Assembly: GCA_017539385.1 (NCBI GenBank)
Contig: JAFYHC010000051.1
Location: forward strand, 1-39,251
Direction of reading: 5' to 3'
Length of the DNA: 39,251 nucleotides
Origin: Solobacterium sp.
Lineage (GTDB): Bacteria; Bacillota_I; Bacilli_A; Erysipelotrichales; Erysipelotrichaceae
Positions 8,370-16,446 of the stretch are shown here, piece by piece (positions within the stretch are counted from its first letter, which is position 1; each line of letters starts with the position of its first letter). The translations under genes and the position numbers were made by a program. Under the pieces are notes generated by a model. That model was not told the DNA's origin, did no database searches, and saw nothing but the letters and a program-made list of their open reading frames with translations.

Positions 8370-9287
8370 ATGCAATATAGAATAGAAAACATTACGATCA
8401 CGATTACGATCGATAAAAGCCTGCATAAGCGGACTCTTGCGGCACTATTTGAACGCTTTATGATCACCCCGAAAACACAACAGCGCCTGTTTGCGGATCA
8501 TGCCGTACGGATCAATGATGCCGCAGCAGAAAGCCCGGATGCCCTGCTGCAGAGCGGGGATACCGTGTGTCTTGTGCAGAAAGAAGAAGATGTGGACTGG
8601 CCTGCCTCCGATACACTGGCAGAAGTCGTATGGCGCAATGCCTTTCTCATTGCCGTTCATAAGCCCGCCGGACGCATCATCCATTCCGAAGGCTATGGAA
8701 CAGACTGCCTCAATGCGGACGTCGCCGCATGGCTTTTGCAGCAGAATATACATACACCGGTACGCCCATTGCACCGGCTGGACAAAGATACCGAAGGACT
8801 GGTGCTCTACAGTCTGGTTCCGCTGTTTCAGCCATGGTTTGATAATGCCCTCAAAGAGCACCGCATCCGCAGATGCTATCTGGCATTGTGCAAAGGCAAC
8901 TGCACGGAAGGAAAGAAGATGACCATCCGCAAGCCCATCGGCAAAGACCGCCATGTGAATGGAAAGTACCGCGTCTCTGCCACCGGGAAAGAAGCCTGCA
9001 CACAGGCAGAATGCCTGTACAGTCACAATGGCTTCTCATTGATGCGCTGCATCCTGGAAACCGGACGCACCCACCAGATCCGCGTGCATCTATCCGATGC
9101 CGGCTACCCCATCGTCAACGATCCCCTGTACGGCATTTCAACGCATGCATATGAGGGTATGGGATTATGGGCATACGAAGTCACGGTACGCGATCCCCTC
9201 TCCGGCAAGAAGCATACGGTCAAAGACCGCCATGAGCCTTCCTGGCGGAAGCAATTCCCCGTATCAGACAGCAAAAAGAAAGTATAA
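8370..9287 (+). CDS. RluA-family pseudouridine synthase
   Basis: 305 residues. An N-terminal S4-like RNA-binding segment (about 15-72) precedes the catalytic domain. The signature HRLDKDTEGL is at 135-144 with catalytic Asp138; the second motif is ETGRTHQIRVHLSDAGYPIV and NDPLYG. The enzyme isomerises specific uridines in rRNA or tRNA; which of RluA, RluC or RluD-type sites it modifies cannot be told. Ribosome site AGGAAA is upstream, and TGGTATTGT at 8343-8351 may be an extended -10. The stop codon overlaps the -10 of the next gene. Confidence 0.93.
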   Translation: MQYRIENITITITIDKSLHKRTLAALFERFMITPKTQQRLFADHAVRINDAAAESPDALLQSGDTVCLVQKEEDVDWPASDTLAEVVWRNAFLIAVHKPAGRIIHSEGYGTDCLNADVAAWLLQQNIHTPVRPLHRLDKDTEGLVLYSLVPLFQPWFDNALKEHRIRRCYLALCKGNCTEGKKMTIRKPIGKDRHVNGKYRVSATGKEACTQAECLYSHNGFSLMRCILETGRTHQIRVHLSDAGYPIVNDPLYGISTHAYEGMGLWAYEVTVRDPLSGKKHTVKDRHEPSWRKQFPVSDSKKKV

Positions 9288-9288
9288 T
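9283..9288 (+). promoter_or_regulatory. -10 box for patB-like gene, overlapping the rluA-like stop
   Basis: TATAAT includes the TAA stop of the upstream gene, 26 bases before the next start codon, which has AAGGAG. The -35 is weak. Confidence 0.45.
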
Positions 9289-9314
9289 AGGACAAACAGA
9301 TAAAGGAGCCCAAT

Positions 9315-10529
9315 ATGAAGTACGATTTCACTTCCCATATTGACCGCGTCGGCAAAGATGCGATCGCCGTTGATCTTCCTTATAACCGCGTCGGCAATTA
9401 CAGCGACATGCAATTGCGGGATGGCTTTGACATCATCCCGATGTGGGTCGCCGATATGAATTTCAAAGCCTGCCCGACGATCCCGGCCGCGATCATTGCC
9501 CGTGCCGAGCATCCGGCCTATGGCTATTATGCCGTTCGTGATGAATACTATGATGAGATCATCGAGTGGCAGCGCCGCAATCACGGCATCACAGATCTCA
9601 CAAAAGAAATGATCGGCTATGAAAACGGCGTCCTGGGCGGTGTTGCAAGTGCCCTGCGCATTCTGTGCAGCCGCGGTGATACGGTCCTGGTGCATTCTCC
9701 GACCTATATCGGCTTCACAATGGTATTAAGCAACAACGGCTACAACGTCATCCACACCCCGCTCGTCAAAGATGAAAACGGCGTCTGGCGCATGGATTAC
9801 GAAGATATGGAGAAGAAAATCGTTGAGAATCATATTCATACCGCGATCTTCTGCTCTCCGCACAACCCCTGCGGACGTGTCTGGGAAAAAGAAGAAATTG
9901 AAAAAGCCATGGCCATCTACGAAAAGCACGATGTCTATGTCATCAGTGATGAGATCTGGAGCGACCTCATCCTCAACGGCAATACGCATATCCCGACCCA
10001 GTCCGTCAATGAATGGGCAAAGATGCATACCATTTCTTTCTACGCACCAAGCAAGACATTCAACCTTGCTGGCCTGATTGGCAGCTACAATATTGTCTAC
10101 AACGAGCGCTTACGTGACCGGCTGATCAAGGAAGAAAGCCTGTGCCACTACAACAGCATGAATGTGCTCTCGATGCATGCGCTGATCGGTGCCTACAAAG
10201 AAGAAGGCTATGAATGGGTAGAAGAACTGAAACAGGTCCTCTCCAATAACGTCAACTGGGCATATGACTACATCCAGGAACACTTCAAAGGCGTAACCCT
10301 GTCCAAACCGGAAGGCACATATATGCTCTTCCTGGACTGCAAAGAATGGCTCAACGAACATGATATGGACCTCAATACCCTCATTCATCTGGGATGGGAA
10401 GTCGGTGTCATGTGGCAGGACGGCAGCCAGTTCCTTGACCCCTATGCGATCCGCATGAACCTTGCCCTTCCATTCGACCGTGTGCAGGAAGCCTTTGAGC
10501 GCCTGAACACGTACGTATTCAACAGATAA
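9315..10529 (+). CDS. PatB/MalY-type PLP-dependent C-S lyase / aminotransferase
   Basis: 404 residues, class I/II fold. The N-terminal PMWVADMNF (42-50) is diagnostic of the PatB/MalY group, followed by SPTYIGF, SPHNPCGRVW (181-190), SDEIW with Asp212 and the PLP lysine Lys247 in APSKTFNLAG. Members cleave cystathionine or cysteine to release homocysteine or sulfide, pyruvate and ammonia; some also act as regulators (MalY). With no maltose or methionine genes nearby, cystathionine beta-lyase or cysteine desulfhydrase is the best guess. Ribosome site AAGGAG 9 bases upstream. A strong terminator follows, so it is likely a single-gene unit. Confidence 0.9.
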   Translation: MKYDFTSHIDRVGKDAIAVDLPYNRVGNYSDMQLRDGFDIIPMWVADMNFKACPTIPAAIIARAEHPAYGYYAVRDEYYDEIIEWQRRNHGITDLTKEMIGYENGVLGGVASALRILCSRGDTVLVHSPTYIGFTMVLSNNGYNVIHTPLVKDENGVWRMDYEDMEKKIVENHIHTAIFCSPHNPCGRVWEKEEIEKAMAIYEKHDVYVISDEIWSDLILNGNTHIPTQSVNEWAKMHTISFYAPSKTFNLAGLIGSYNIVYNERLRDRLIKEESLCHYNSMNVLSMHALIGAYKEEGYEWVEELKQVLSNNVNWAYDYIQEHFKGVTLSKPEGTYMLFLDCKEWLNEHDMDLNTLIHLGWEVGVMWQDGSQFLDPYAIRMNLALPFDRVQEAFERLNTYVFNR

Positions 10530-10535
10530 TACCCG

Positions 10536-10558
10536 CGGCATCTTCGGATGCCGTTTTT
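10536..10558 (+). terminator. Terminator with TTCG tetraloop after patB-like gene
   Basis: CGGCATC-TTCG-GATGCCG followed by TTTTT, starting 7 bases after the stop. Confidence 0.9.
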
Positions 10559-10570
10559 ATGTATACGGTG

Positions 10571-10576
10571 TACAAT
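10571..10576 (+). promoter_or_regulatory. -10 box immediately before traX start
   Basis: TACAAT (preceded by GTG) ends 6 bases before the ATG at 10583, placing transcription start on the initiation codon; no ribosome site exists between them. Confidence 0.4.
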
Positions 10577-10582
10577 ACACCT

Positions 10583-11314
10583 ATGAGTGAATTCATACTG
10601 AAACTGTTTGCCATGGCATGCATGGCAATTGACCATATCGGTCTCGTCTTTTTCCCGCAGCACCGCTTTCTTCGCTGCATCGGCCGCATTGCCTTTCCCC
10701 TGTATGCTTTCATGATCGCAGAAGGCTTTGCCCATACGGAAAAAAGCGGACATACCGGCAAATATCTGATGCGTCTTGTCCTGCTTGCACTGATCTCGGA
10801 AATCCCCTATGACATCGGCCTGTACGGAAGTTTTCCCCGCATGGACCATACCAATGTGATCTTCACGCTTCTTGTCGGACTATTGATGCTGTACGGCATC
10901 TCACATACTTCTTCCCTGCCGCTGCAGGCAGTGATCGTTGTCCTTTGTGCGTATACAGCAGAGTTCATCCATTCTTCCTATGGCTATGCCGGCGTCACGC
11001 TGATCCTGCTGTATCATCTCTATGTGCAATATGGCAAAGACAAAAACACCGGGACACGCATTCTGATCCTCTGCGGCATCGCCATGCTGTTTGGCGGCTA
11101 CTATCTCTGCCACAATGCCCGCTCCATGGATCCATCCACCGTGATCGCTGTCTTCAAACGCAGCACATGGACGCAGACCGGCGTGCTTGCAAGTGTCCCG
11201 CTCATTGCCTTCTATAACGGAAAAAAAGGACAGGACAGCCCGGTATTCCGCTGGTTCTACCGTCTGTTCTATCCTCTTCATCTGTCTGTATTTACCTTAC
11301 TGCGGATCCTGTGA
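10583..11314 (+). CDS. TraX-family membrane protein
   Basis: 243 residues from the ATG at 10583 (an upstream ATG at 10559 lies inside the preceding terminator's T-run and is rejected). TraX pattern: LKLFAMACMAIDHIGLVF, RIAFPLYAFMIAEGF and EIPYDIGL, with about 8 hydrophobic helices. TraX acetylates F-pilin in plasmid systems, but chromosomal Firmicute homologues are common and belong to the acyltransferase-like membrane group; a cell-surface acetylation role is plausible. No other conjugation genes are present, so a plasmid origin is not indicated. There is no Shine-Dalgarno sequence. Confidence 0.85.
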   Translation: MSEFILKLFAMACMAIDHIGLVFFPQHRFLRCIGRIAFPLYAFMIAEGFAHTEKSGHTGKYLMRLVLLALISEIPYDIGLYGSFPRMDHTNVIFTLLVGLLMLYGISHTSSLPLQAVIVVLCAYTAEFIHSSYGYAGVTLILLYHLYVQYGKDKNTGTRILILCGIAMLFGGYYLCHNARSMDPSTVIAVFKRSTWTQTGVLASVPLIAFYNGKKGQDSPVFRWFYRLFYPLHLSVFTLLRIL

Positions 11315-11325
11315 TCCGCTTTTTT
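11302..11325 (+). terminator. Terminator overlapping the traX stop codon
   Basis: GCGGATC-CTGT-GATCCGC then TTTTTT; the stop TGA (11312-11314) lies at the loop/3'-stem junction, so terminating ribosomes would cover part of the hairpin. Confidence 0.85.
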
Positions 11326-11335
11326 CATCTCCCCG

Positions 11336-11678
11336 TCAGGATGCGATGACCTCCATTGCCTGGCAGTCCGGGTAGTAGGAAATTCTCAGAGATTTATTCC
11401 CGCCCTGCAGTTCATATTCATAATAGTATGCACCATAATCCATGCATATTTTTTTATCACCCTGCCTTTGTAATTTCGGAGAAGATGCCTGTACGCTGTC
11501 AATATATGCTTCTGCATACGCTTCATCTACGTTATACACATAGAGCATTCTGAGGGTCGGAACATATTTATCACCCTTCGTCATGATCGGTTTATCAACG
11601 ATTTCCGGCAGCCAGTCAGCAGACACTGTATCCCACGCATGCCATAGCAGCTGCGATAAGATTTTTGAATTGTTTCAT
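11336..11678 (-). pseudogene. Remnant of a duplicated lipoprotein gene (internal deletion + frameshift)
   Basis: The minus-strand start at 11678 reads MKQFKNLIA, like MKQFKVLMA of the intact lipoprotein at 11871-12806, with an almost identical ribosome-site context (GGAGGGAATCATAGC before ATG versus GGGGGAATCATATC). After about 9 codons the matching frame changes and continues LLWHAWDTVSADWLPEI, equivalent to LLWNTWNSEGNDWLPEI in the intact copy (around residue 205), then to a C-terminus of similar length ending AMEVIAS. About 190 residues, including lipobox and linker, are missing and the join is out of frame. The remaining 96-residue open frame (11336-11626) has no ribosome site of its own. 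A pseudogene is far more likely than a real small gene. Confidence 0.85.
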
Positions 11679-11703
11679 GCTATGATTCCCTCCAAAAAAA
11701 CCA

Positions 11704-11731
11704 AGATCTGTACAATACAATGCACAGATCT
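11704..11731 (-). repeat. Leader hairpin of the decayed lipoprotein copy
   Basis: AGATCTGTAC ... GCACAGATCT stem (one mismatch), matching a perfect palindrome at the same place before the intact copy (12835-12854). On the minus strand it is followed by TTGGTTTTTTT, so it could also terminate the intact gene, whose stop is about 140 bases upstream. Confidence 0.6.
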
Positions 11732-11807
11732 CTGTACTTACTTACATAATTTTTTTAACGCCGATTGACGGGGTGACGCACGGTATGTGCCAAAAACAGC
11801 GAAAGAA

Positions 11808-11830
11808 TTCCTGTCCACTATTCTGTCACA
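11808..11830. repeat. 23-base box shared with 12931-12953 (promoter-region duplication)
   Basis: TTCCTGTCCACTATTCTG + TCACA; the copy at 12931 differs at one base. Both lie about 130-150 bases before an MKQFK start, showing the duplication included the upstream regulatory DNA. Confidence 0.7.
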
Positions 11831-11870
11831 AATTCTGTATATACGATCAGACAATACGTTCCCTGTCACA

Positions 11871-12806
11871 TTAGTTGTGGGAATTTCCGGCTATTATATA
11901 CAGGTAGCCGATTTCTTCATACAGAACTAACATGACATCTTTCGTCATATCGTCATCAGACACATAACACATGGTTCCTTTCATTCCATTAGACCAATAT
12001 TCCGTTCCATTTTCCTGAACTTTCAGATCCGGTGAAGATGAGCACAGCGTTTCCAGATAGGAATTGACAAATGCCTCATCCGCGCCATAGACCTTTATGT
12101 AATATTTGTCTGCTCCCTCCGGAACATACAATGAGTACTCTTTTCCGCTGATTTCCGGCAGCCAGTCATTTCCTTCACTATTCCATGTATTCCAAAGCAG
12201 TGTTACAAGTTCATCTGGTCTCCCATCCCATTTGGATAGATCCGTGATAAACGCGAATTTTGTAGAAGAAAGGGTATGATCCTCCTGCGGAATATTTACA
12301 TCTACATTTGAGAGAGTGAGCAGATCCATTGCTTCCGGCGTTATATATATTGTCTTTTCACTTCCAAAATAAGACAGATAAAGACGATATGCATGACTTG
12401 TTTCACCTGGTTCGATAATTTCATTTGCATTTACACATACATTTCGATAACTGTTTTCATCAAACTCGGCATCCTCTCCAGCAGCATTATGATATACTTC
12501 CTCAGCCGAATGCCCGGCTGAAGGAGAATAAAACAGCTGTGTACTCACCAGACGATCCTTACTGTTATTGGTAATCTTTACCGTAACGATCGTCTTACCC
12601 TCGAAATCTTCTTCACCATACTCAAAAGAAAGCTGATCCGGTGAGAACTCTGCTTTTGCTTCCGGTGTTGGTTCCGGTGTCGTTTCCGGCGTTGTCTCCG
12701 GTGTCTCTTTTGCACTGCCGGATGATGCGGCCGGTGCATTTCCCCCGCTGCACGCTGTCAAAGACAATACCAGACCAACTGCCATAAGAACCTTGAATTG
12801 TTTCAT
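11871..12806 (-). CDS. Secreted lipoprotein of unknown function (intact copy of the duplicated pair)
   Basis: 311 residues: signal peptide with lipobox LTAC (Cys19), then a Ser/Ala and TPETTPEPTPE-type linker to about residue 52, then two regions. The first (55-180) resembles a beta-rich extracellular domain with KITNNSKDRLVST, the sort of segment found in FxLYD/DUF5067-like surface lipoproteins. The C-terminal region begins around LLWNTWNSEGNDWLPEI (about 205). The protein would be anchored on the outer face of the membrane. No function is recognised. A palindromic leader hairpin and a repeated box precede it, shared with the decayed copy downstream. Confidence 0.8.
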   Translation of the reverse strand: MKQFKVLMAVGLVLSLTACSGGNAPAASSGSAKETPETTPETTPEPTPEAKAEFSPDQLSFEYGEEDFEGKTIVTVKITNNSKDRLVSTQLFYSPSAGHSAEEVYHNAAGEDAEFDENSYRNVCVNANEIIEPGETSHAYRLYLSYFGSEKTIYITPEAMDLLTLSNVDVNIPQEDHTLSSTKFAFITDLSKWDGRPDELVTLLWNTWNSEGNDWLPEISGKEYSLYVPEGADKYYIKVYGADEAFVNSYLETLCSSSPDLKVQENGTEYWSNGMKGTMCYVSDDDMTKDVMLVLYEEIGYLYIIAGNSHN

Positions 12807-12834
12807 GATATGATTCCCCCTTCAATGAAAGCAG

Positions 12835-12854
12835 GATCTGTGCCGGCACAGATC
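12835..12854 (-). promoter_or_regulatory. Perfect 20-base palindrome in lipoprotein leader
   Basis: GATCTGTGCC/GGCACAGATC, flanked by GCAG and CTGC that extend the stem. It lies 28 bases before the ATG, after a TAAAAT/TATATA-rich putative promoter. Conserved in the duplicated copy, so it is probably functional as an operator or mRNA 5' stem. Confidence 0.5.
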
Positions 12855-12930
12855 TCTGCATGTATCTATATAGATTTTAAGACCACTTTGGGAGGGTGTT
12901 CAAACAATCTCTGCAGAAACCCGCATAGAT

Positions 12931-12953
12931 TTCCTGTCCACTATTCTGCCACA
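12931..12953. repeat. 23-base box shared with 11808-11830
   Basis: Same box as 11808-11830 with one change (CCACA for TCACA), upstream of the intact lipoprotein gene. Confidence 0.7.
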
Positions 12954-13009
12954 TATATCAGGGATTGCCATATTCTGAAGTCAGTCAGGATCCGGTATGT
13001 CATTGAAAG

Positions 13010-13057
13010 AAAAAAAGGATAGAACAGTCCGGCATCCTGCCGGTCCAGTCCTATCCT
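13010..13057 (-). terminator. Terminator of the tkt-nucleotidase-lipoprotein operon
   Basis: Minus strand: AGGATAG ... CCGGCA-GGA-TGCCGG ... CTATCCT, then TTTTTTT. It lies 19 bases after the lipoprotein stop at 13076. Confidence 0.85.
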
Positions 13058-13075
13058 CTTACCATGTACGGCGGT

Positions 13076-14005
13076 TTAATCAGCCGGCCAGCGGATGCCG
13101 TCTTCGCTCTGGCAGATGTCCGCTTCCTGATCTTCGTCATCATAATGGACGGCGAAGAACGCTGCTTCTTTGTCATTCTGCTTCAATATAAACACAATGC
13201 ATACATCATCATCGATGATTGCTTCTTCTTTTATCACGATCTCCGCACCGGCTTCCAGGAACGGCTTTACCCGGTAATCCTGCTGCAGTGCCTTCTGACA
13301 CAGATCATCATAGCGGCGTCCTGTGCTGTCAGGGAAAAGAGAATATGGCGTGACATCGTGTATGCCTTCCTGCTGGTTTGCGCGCAGCTGTCCGTGTATG
13401 GCATCAAAGCCGCTGAATAGACTGACATACTCTGTATCGGATCGTTCGAAGAGAAGATATGAAGGTGCCTCCATATGATCGTCCTCTTCTACAAACAGGA
13501 ACGGTCCATCATCGACGGCATGATAGTAAATATCTTCCTGATCCGCACCGGTGCCGCTTCTGTCCCAGATGGACACACGCACGCCGCGTCCCGGAATAAT
13601 CAGATATACACTTTCGCCGTTTCTGCTGCGTTCGCCATAAAAGGTGCGCTCGTTTCCGTTTTCCTGCAGGAAGCGGAATTCCGCAATATCCTCAGCCCGC
13701 TTGATGACCGCATCCAGACTGCTTTCTGCCGTGGTGCCCAGGTATGCGATATCCGCCATGCTGTCCGACATTGCATCACGGTATTGTCTGAGCCATTCTT
13801 CTTCCGCATATGCTCTGACCGGCTGAAATACAGATGCAGGTTCCACCGGCTGCGGCGGGATCTCTGCGTCCGGTGTCGGTGTAATGGCCGGCTGTACAGT
13901 TGGAAGCGGCGTCAGATCCGGTTCTTTGGACGAAGCAGAAGAAGGCGGCTGTGCACATCCTACCAACAGGATGGCTGCCGCCAGCGTACAGATCACTTTT
14001 CTCAT
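13076..14005 (-). CDS. Lipoprotein of unknown function, last gene of the transketolase operon
   Basis: 309 residues. Signal peptide MRKVICTLAAAILLVGC with lipobox Cys17, a Pro/Thr-rich linker to about residue 58, then a mixed alpha/beta globular region; an acidic C-terminus (DDEDQEADICQSED). A run of hydrophilic strands (EDDHMEAPSYLLFERSDTEY) gives no recognised family. It starts 8 bases after the nucleotidase stop, with GGGGGAA as ribosome site, so it is cotranscribed. Same general design as the lipoproteins at 11.9 and 18.2 kb but no clear sequence similarity. An outer-face sensor or binding role is possible, not shown. Confidence 0.75.
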   Translation of the reverse strand: MRKVICTLAAAILLVGCAQPPSSASSKEPDLTPLPTVQPAITPTPDAEIPPQPVEPASVFQPVRAYAEEEWLRQYRDAMSDSMADIAYLGTTAESSLDAVIKRAEDIAEFRFLQENGNERTFYGERSRNGESVYLIIPGRGVRVSIWDRSGTGADQEDIYYHAVDDGPFLFVEEDDHMEAPSYLLFERSDTEYVSLFSGFDAIHGQLRANQQEGIHDVTPYSLFPDSTGRRYDDLCQKALQQDYRVKPFLEAGAEIVIKEEAIIDDDVCIVFILKQNDKEAAFFAVHYDDEDQEADICQSEDGIRWPAD

Positions 14006-14013
14006 AATTCCCC

Positions 14014-15474
14014 CTACTCCAGGATCACGATGCGTCCTTCCACATGGGCATCGAGTCCCTGATGAATTGAGAAGTATTCCTCAACGATATTATTGACCGA
14101 TGTCATGACAATGCGCGGCTTCATATTGGCAATGACCTCTTGCACCGGCACACCGAAGAATTCAGTAAAGCTTTTGAAATGATAATTCTGCATGGCAATT
14201 AAGAACGTATCTTCCTCTTCCACCGGCTTTCCTTTGAAGCTGAGTTCTTCGAGTGTATGCGTGCTTTTGCGATAGACGATGCGCATGCCTTTGGAATACT
14301 GGTAGAACTCTGTATGGCCAAGCCATGCCTCATCCCGGAAAATATGCATGATCATGCGGCGCAATTGGGCACCGGTCACTTTGACCATGTGGACGACATC
14401 GTCAAACGGTGTATTCTCCAGCATGTCCTGGTATTCCACAATTGGTCCAAGTTCTTTCTTGCGCAGTGCTCCTGATCCCATAAACATGATATCGAAACTG
14501 GAATCTTCCTGCAGAAGGTCCGCATAGAGGTTGCCGATCTCCGTTTCTTCGATCCGGGAAGGATGGGTGAGACGGCGGGCAAAGCGGGTCACGATGCGTC
14601 TGTATTTGGCATCCGTCTCTGTCTGGTAATACGATAACAGTTCTTCCATGATGGAATCGTTGTCGCACAGGTCTTCGTCCACATCCAGACACTGCCACTG
14701 CAGATCCGTGATCTTATTGCGCCATGTATCATAGACGATATCAAAGCGGCCGATGATCCCGGTGCCGGTGCCGGCCTGTACGATGGGAATGCCGTTAACG
14801 ATTTCCATCTCATCCATAAACGTATGCGAATGACCGCCGATGATCAGATCAACGCCATAGTCCTTTTTCAGCAACGATGCCAATTCCCTGTCCTTTTCAA
14901 TGCCGATATGCGTCAGAAGGATCGTCATATCGGTATCCTTGGTCCGATAGTTGTCACAGATAATCCCGACTTCTTTTGCGGCTTCTTCCACATTGATGAA
15001 GGAACCGATGACTTTTTCCATCCGGGTGCTGGCAAGCACTTCTTCTGTCAGAATACCGATGAACAGGATGCGCATGCCGTCCACATCGATATTCATATAC
15101 GGACGGAACATTCTGGAATTATTCAATGTCACAAACAGATTGGCATTGATGATGGGAAAGGCTGCACACTTTTCCAGAAACAGCAGATGTGCAATGCCGT
15201 AGTCCACCTCATGGTTTCCGATGGCAGCGACATCGGGATCCAGTGTATTCACCAGATCGATCGTGGACAGACCCATGTATTCGGAATCGATGATCGATCC
15301 CCGGAACATATCCCCTGCCATCGCATAGATGACATTCTTTTCTTCTTTTCGTACTTTATTCACATAACCGGAAAGACGCGGCAGTCCGCCTCTTTCTTTT
15401 CCGTCTTTGACGGAAGGCAGGAAATCACCGTGCATATCATTGGAATGCAGGATGACCACTTTCTTTTTCGTCAT
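14014..15474 (-). CDS. Cytoplasmic 5'-nucleotidase / 2',3'-cyclic phosphodiesterase-type metallophosphoesterase
   Basis: 486 residues. All metallophosphoesterase motifs are present: SNDMHGD (Asp13, His15), AGDMFRGS (Asp55), GNHEVDYG (Asn87, His88), THIG and GGHSHT. The C-terminal 5'-nucleotidase domain follows (about 300-486, GSGALRKKELG). Unlike UshA there is no signal peptide, as in YunD-like Firmicute enzymes, so it acts in the cytoplasm. Likely substrates are nucleoside monophosphates or related phosphoesters. It is 18 bases downstream of the transketolase C-subunit with GGAGG before the ATG. This links phosphate-ester release to pentose metabolism, for example recycling of nucleotide ribose, though that is an inference from the operon alone. 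Confidence 0.85.
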   Translation of the reverse strand: MTKKKVVILHSNDMHGDFLPSVKDGKERGGLPRLSGYVNKVRKEEKNVIYAMAGDMFRGSIIDSEYMGLSTIDLVNTLDPDVAAIGNHEVDYGIAHLLFLEKCAAFPIINANLFVTLNNSRMFRPYMNIDVDGMRILFIGILTEEVLASTRMEKVIGSFINVEEAAKEVGIICDNYRTKDTDMTILLTHIGIEKDRELASLLKKDYGVDLIIGGHSHTFMDEMEIVNGIPIVQAGTGTGIIGRFDIVYDTWRNKITDLQWQCLDVDEDLCDNDSIMEELLSYYQTETDAKYRRIVTRFARRLTHPSRIEETEIGNLYADLLQEDSSFDIMFMGSGALRKKELGPIVEYQDMLENTPFDDVVHMVKVTGAQLRRMIMHIFRDEAWLGHTEFYQYSKGMRIVYRKSTHTLEELSFKGKPVEEEDTFLIAMQNYHFKSFTEFFGVPVQEVIANMKPRIVMTSVNNIVEEYFSIHQGLDAHVEGRIVILE

Positions 15475-15492
15475 TGCAAAACCTCCAAAACC

Positions 15493-16446
15493 TTATTCTG
15501 TTGAGTGTATTTCTCTCATCTCCTTTACTGTCTGTATGATCGTTTCCGCTGTCAGTCCGTATTCTTTTAATAATTCTGCTGCACTGCCGGAATGTCCGAA
15601 ACGGTCCTGCACACCGAGTCTTTTGATGCGTACGGGATGGTGCTCACTGCATAGTGCCGCAACAGCTTCGCCAAGACCGCCGATCACATTATGTTCTTCG
15701 ATGGTAATGATCCATTCACATTCTTTTGCACACTGCAGGATCAGTGCTTCATCCAGCGGCTTGATCGATCCCATATTGACTACACGCAGATGGATGCCTT
15801 CTGCTTCCAGGGAATTTGCGGCTTTGAGTGCTTCGCCGACAGTAATGCCAACGGCGATGATACAGCCGTCGTTTCCGTCTTTCAGCACTTCCCCTTTGCC
15901 GATCACAAAGTCACATGGTTTCTCATGAATGATCGGGGATGCGGCTCTGGAAAAGCGCAGATACACCGGTCCTTCATGCTCGTATGCAGCTTTGACCATG
16001 GCTTTGGCTTCACCATCATCGCATGGGCATAATACGGTCATGCCGGGAATGGAGCGCATCAGAGCAAAGTCTTCGCAGCACTGGTGAGAGGCGCCGTCCT
16101 CCCCGACCGATATGCCGCCATGGGTCGCAGCGATCTTGACATTCAGATGACCATATCCAATCGTATTGCGCACCATTTCAAAGGCACGTCCGGCCGCAAA
16201 CATGGCAAAAGAGGACGCAAACGGCACCAGACCGGTCGTTGACAGTCCCGCTGCGACATTGATCATATTCTGCTCAGCGATGCCGCACTGGATATGACGG
16301 TCCGGGAATTCCTTACGGAACAGTTCTGTTTTGGTCGCAGATGACAGGTCCGCATCCAATACCACAATATCTGGATGCAGGCGTCCCAGTTCCGTGATTG
16401 CTTCGCCATAGCTGACGCGTGTTGCCTTCATTTTCTTATCCGTCAT
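15493..16446 (-). CDS. Transketolase C-terminal subunit (split transketolase)
   Basis: 317 residues comprising the pyrimidine-binding and C-terminal domains. Recognisable motifs: DADLSSATKT, IQCGIAEQNMINVAAGL (the conserved catalytic Glu of TPP activation), ATHGGISVGEDGASHQ and SMLEAEG-like C-terminal ITIEEHNVIGGLGEAVAA. Together with the N-terminal subunit it forms a complete TPP enzyme moving two-carbon units between sugar phosphates. Start overlaps the upstream stop by four bases (ATGA), with GGAGGT just before. Split transketolases are common in Firmicutes; some act on sulfoquinovose or sugar-specific pathways, but nothing here points to these. Confidence 0.93.
   Translation of the reverse strand: MTDKKMKATRVSYGEAITELGRLHPDIVVLDADLSSATKTELFRKEFPDRHIQCGIAEQNMINVAAGLSTTGLVPFASSFAMFAAGRAFEMVRNTIGYGHLNVKIAATHGGISVGEDGASHQCCEDFALMRSIPGMTVLCPCDDGEAKAMVKAAYEHEGPVYLRFSRAASPIIHEKPCDFVIGKGEVLKDGNDGCIIAVGITVGEALKAANSLEAEGIHLRVVNMGSIKPLDEALILQCAKECEWIITIEEHNVIGGLGEAVAALCSEHHPVRIKRLGVQDRFGHSGSAAELLKEYGLTAETIIQTVKEMREIHSTE

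Noticed and set aside
10583-11314. TraX as a sign of a plasmid or conjugative element
   Set aside because: No relaxase, coupling protein or other tra genes; chromosomal TraX homologues are common.
11583-11768. 61-codon plus-strand frame in the lipoprotein remnant
   Set aside because: No ribosome site; lies opposite the pseudogene leader.
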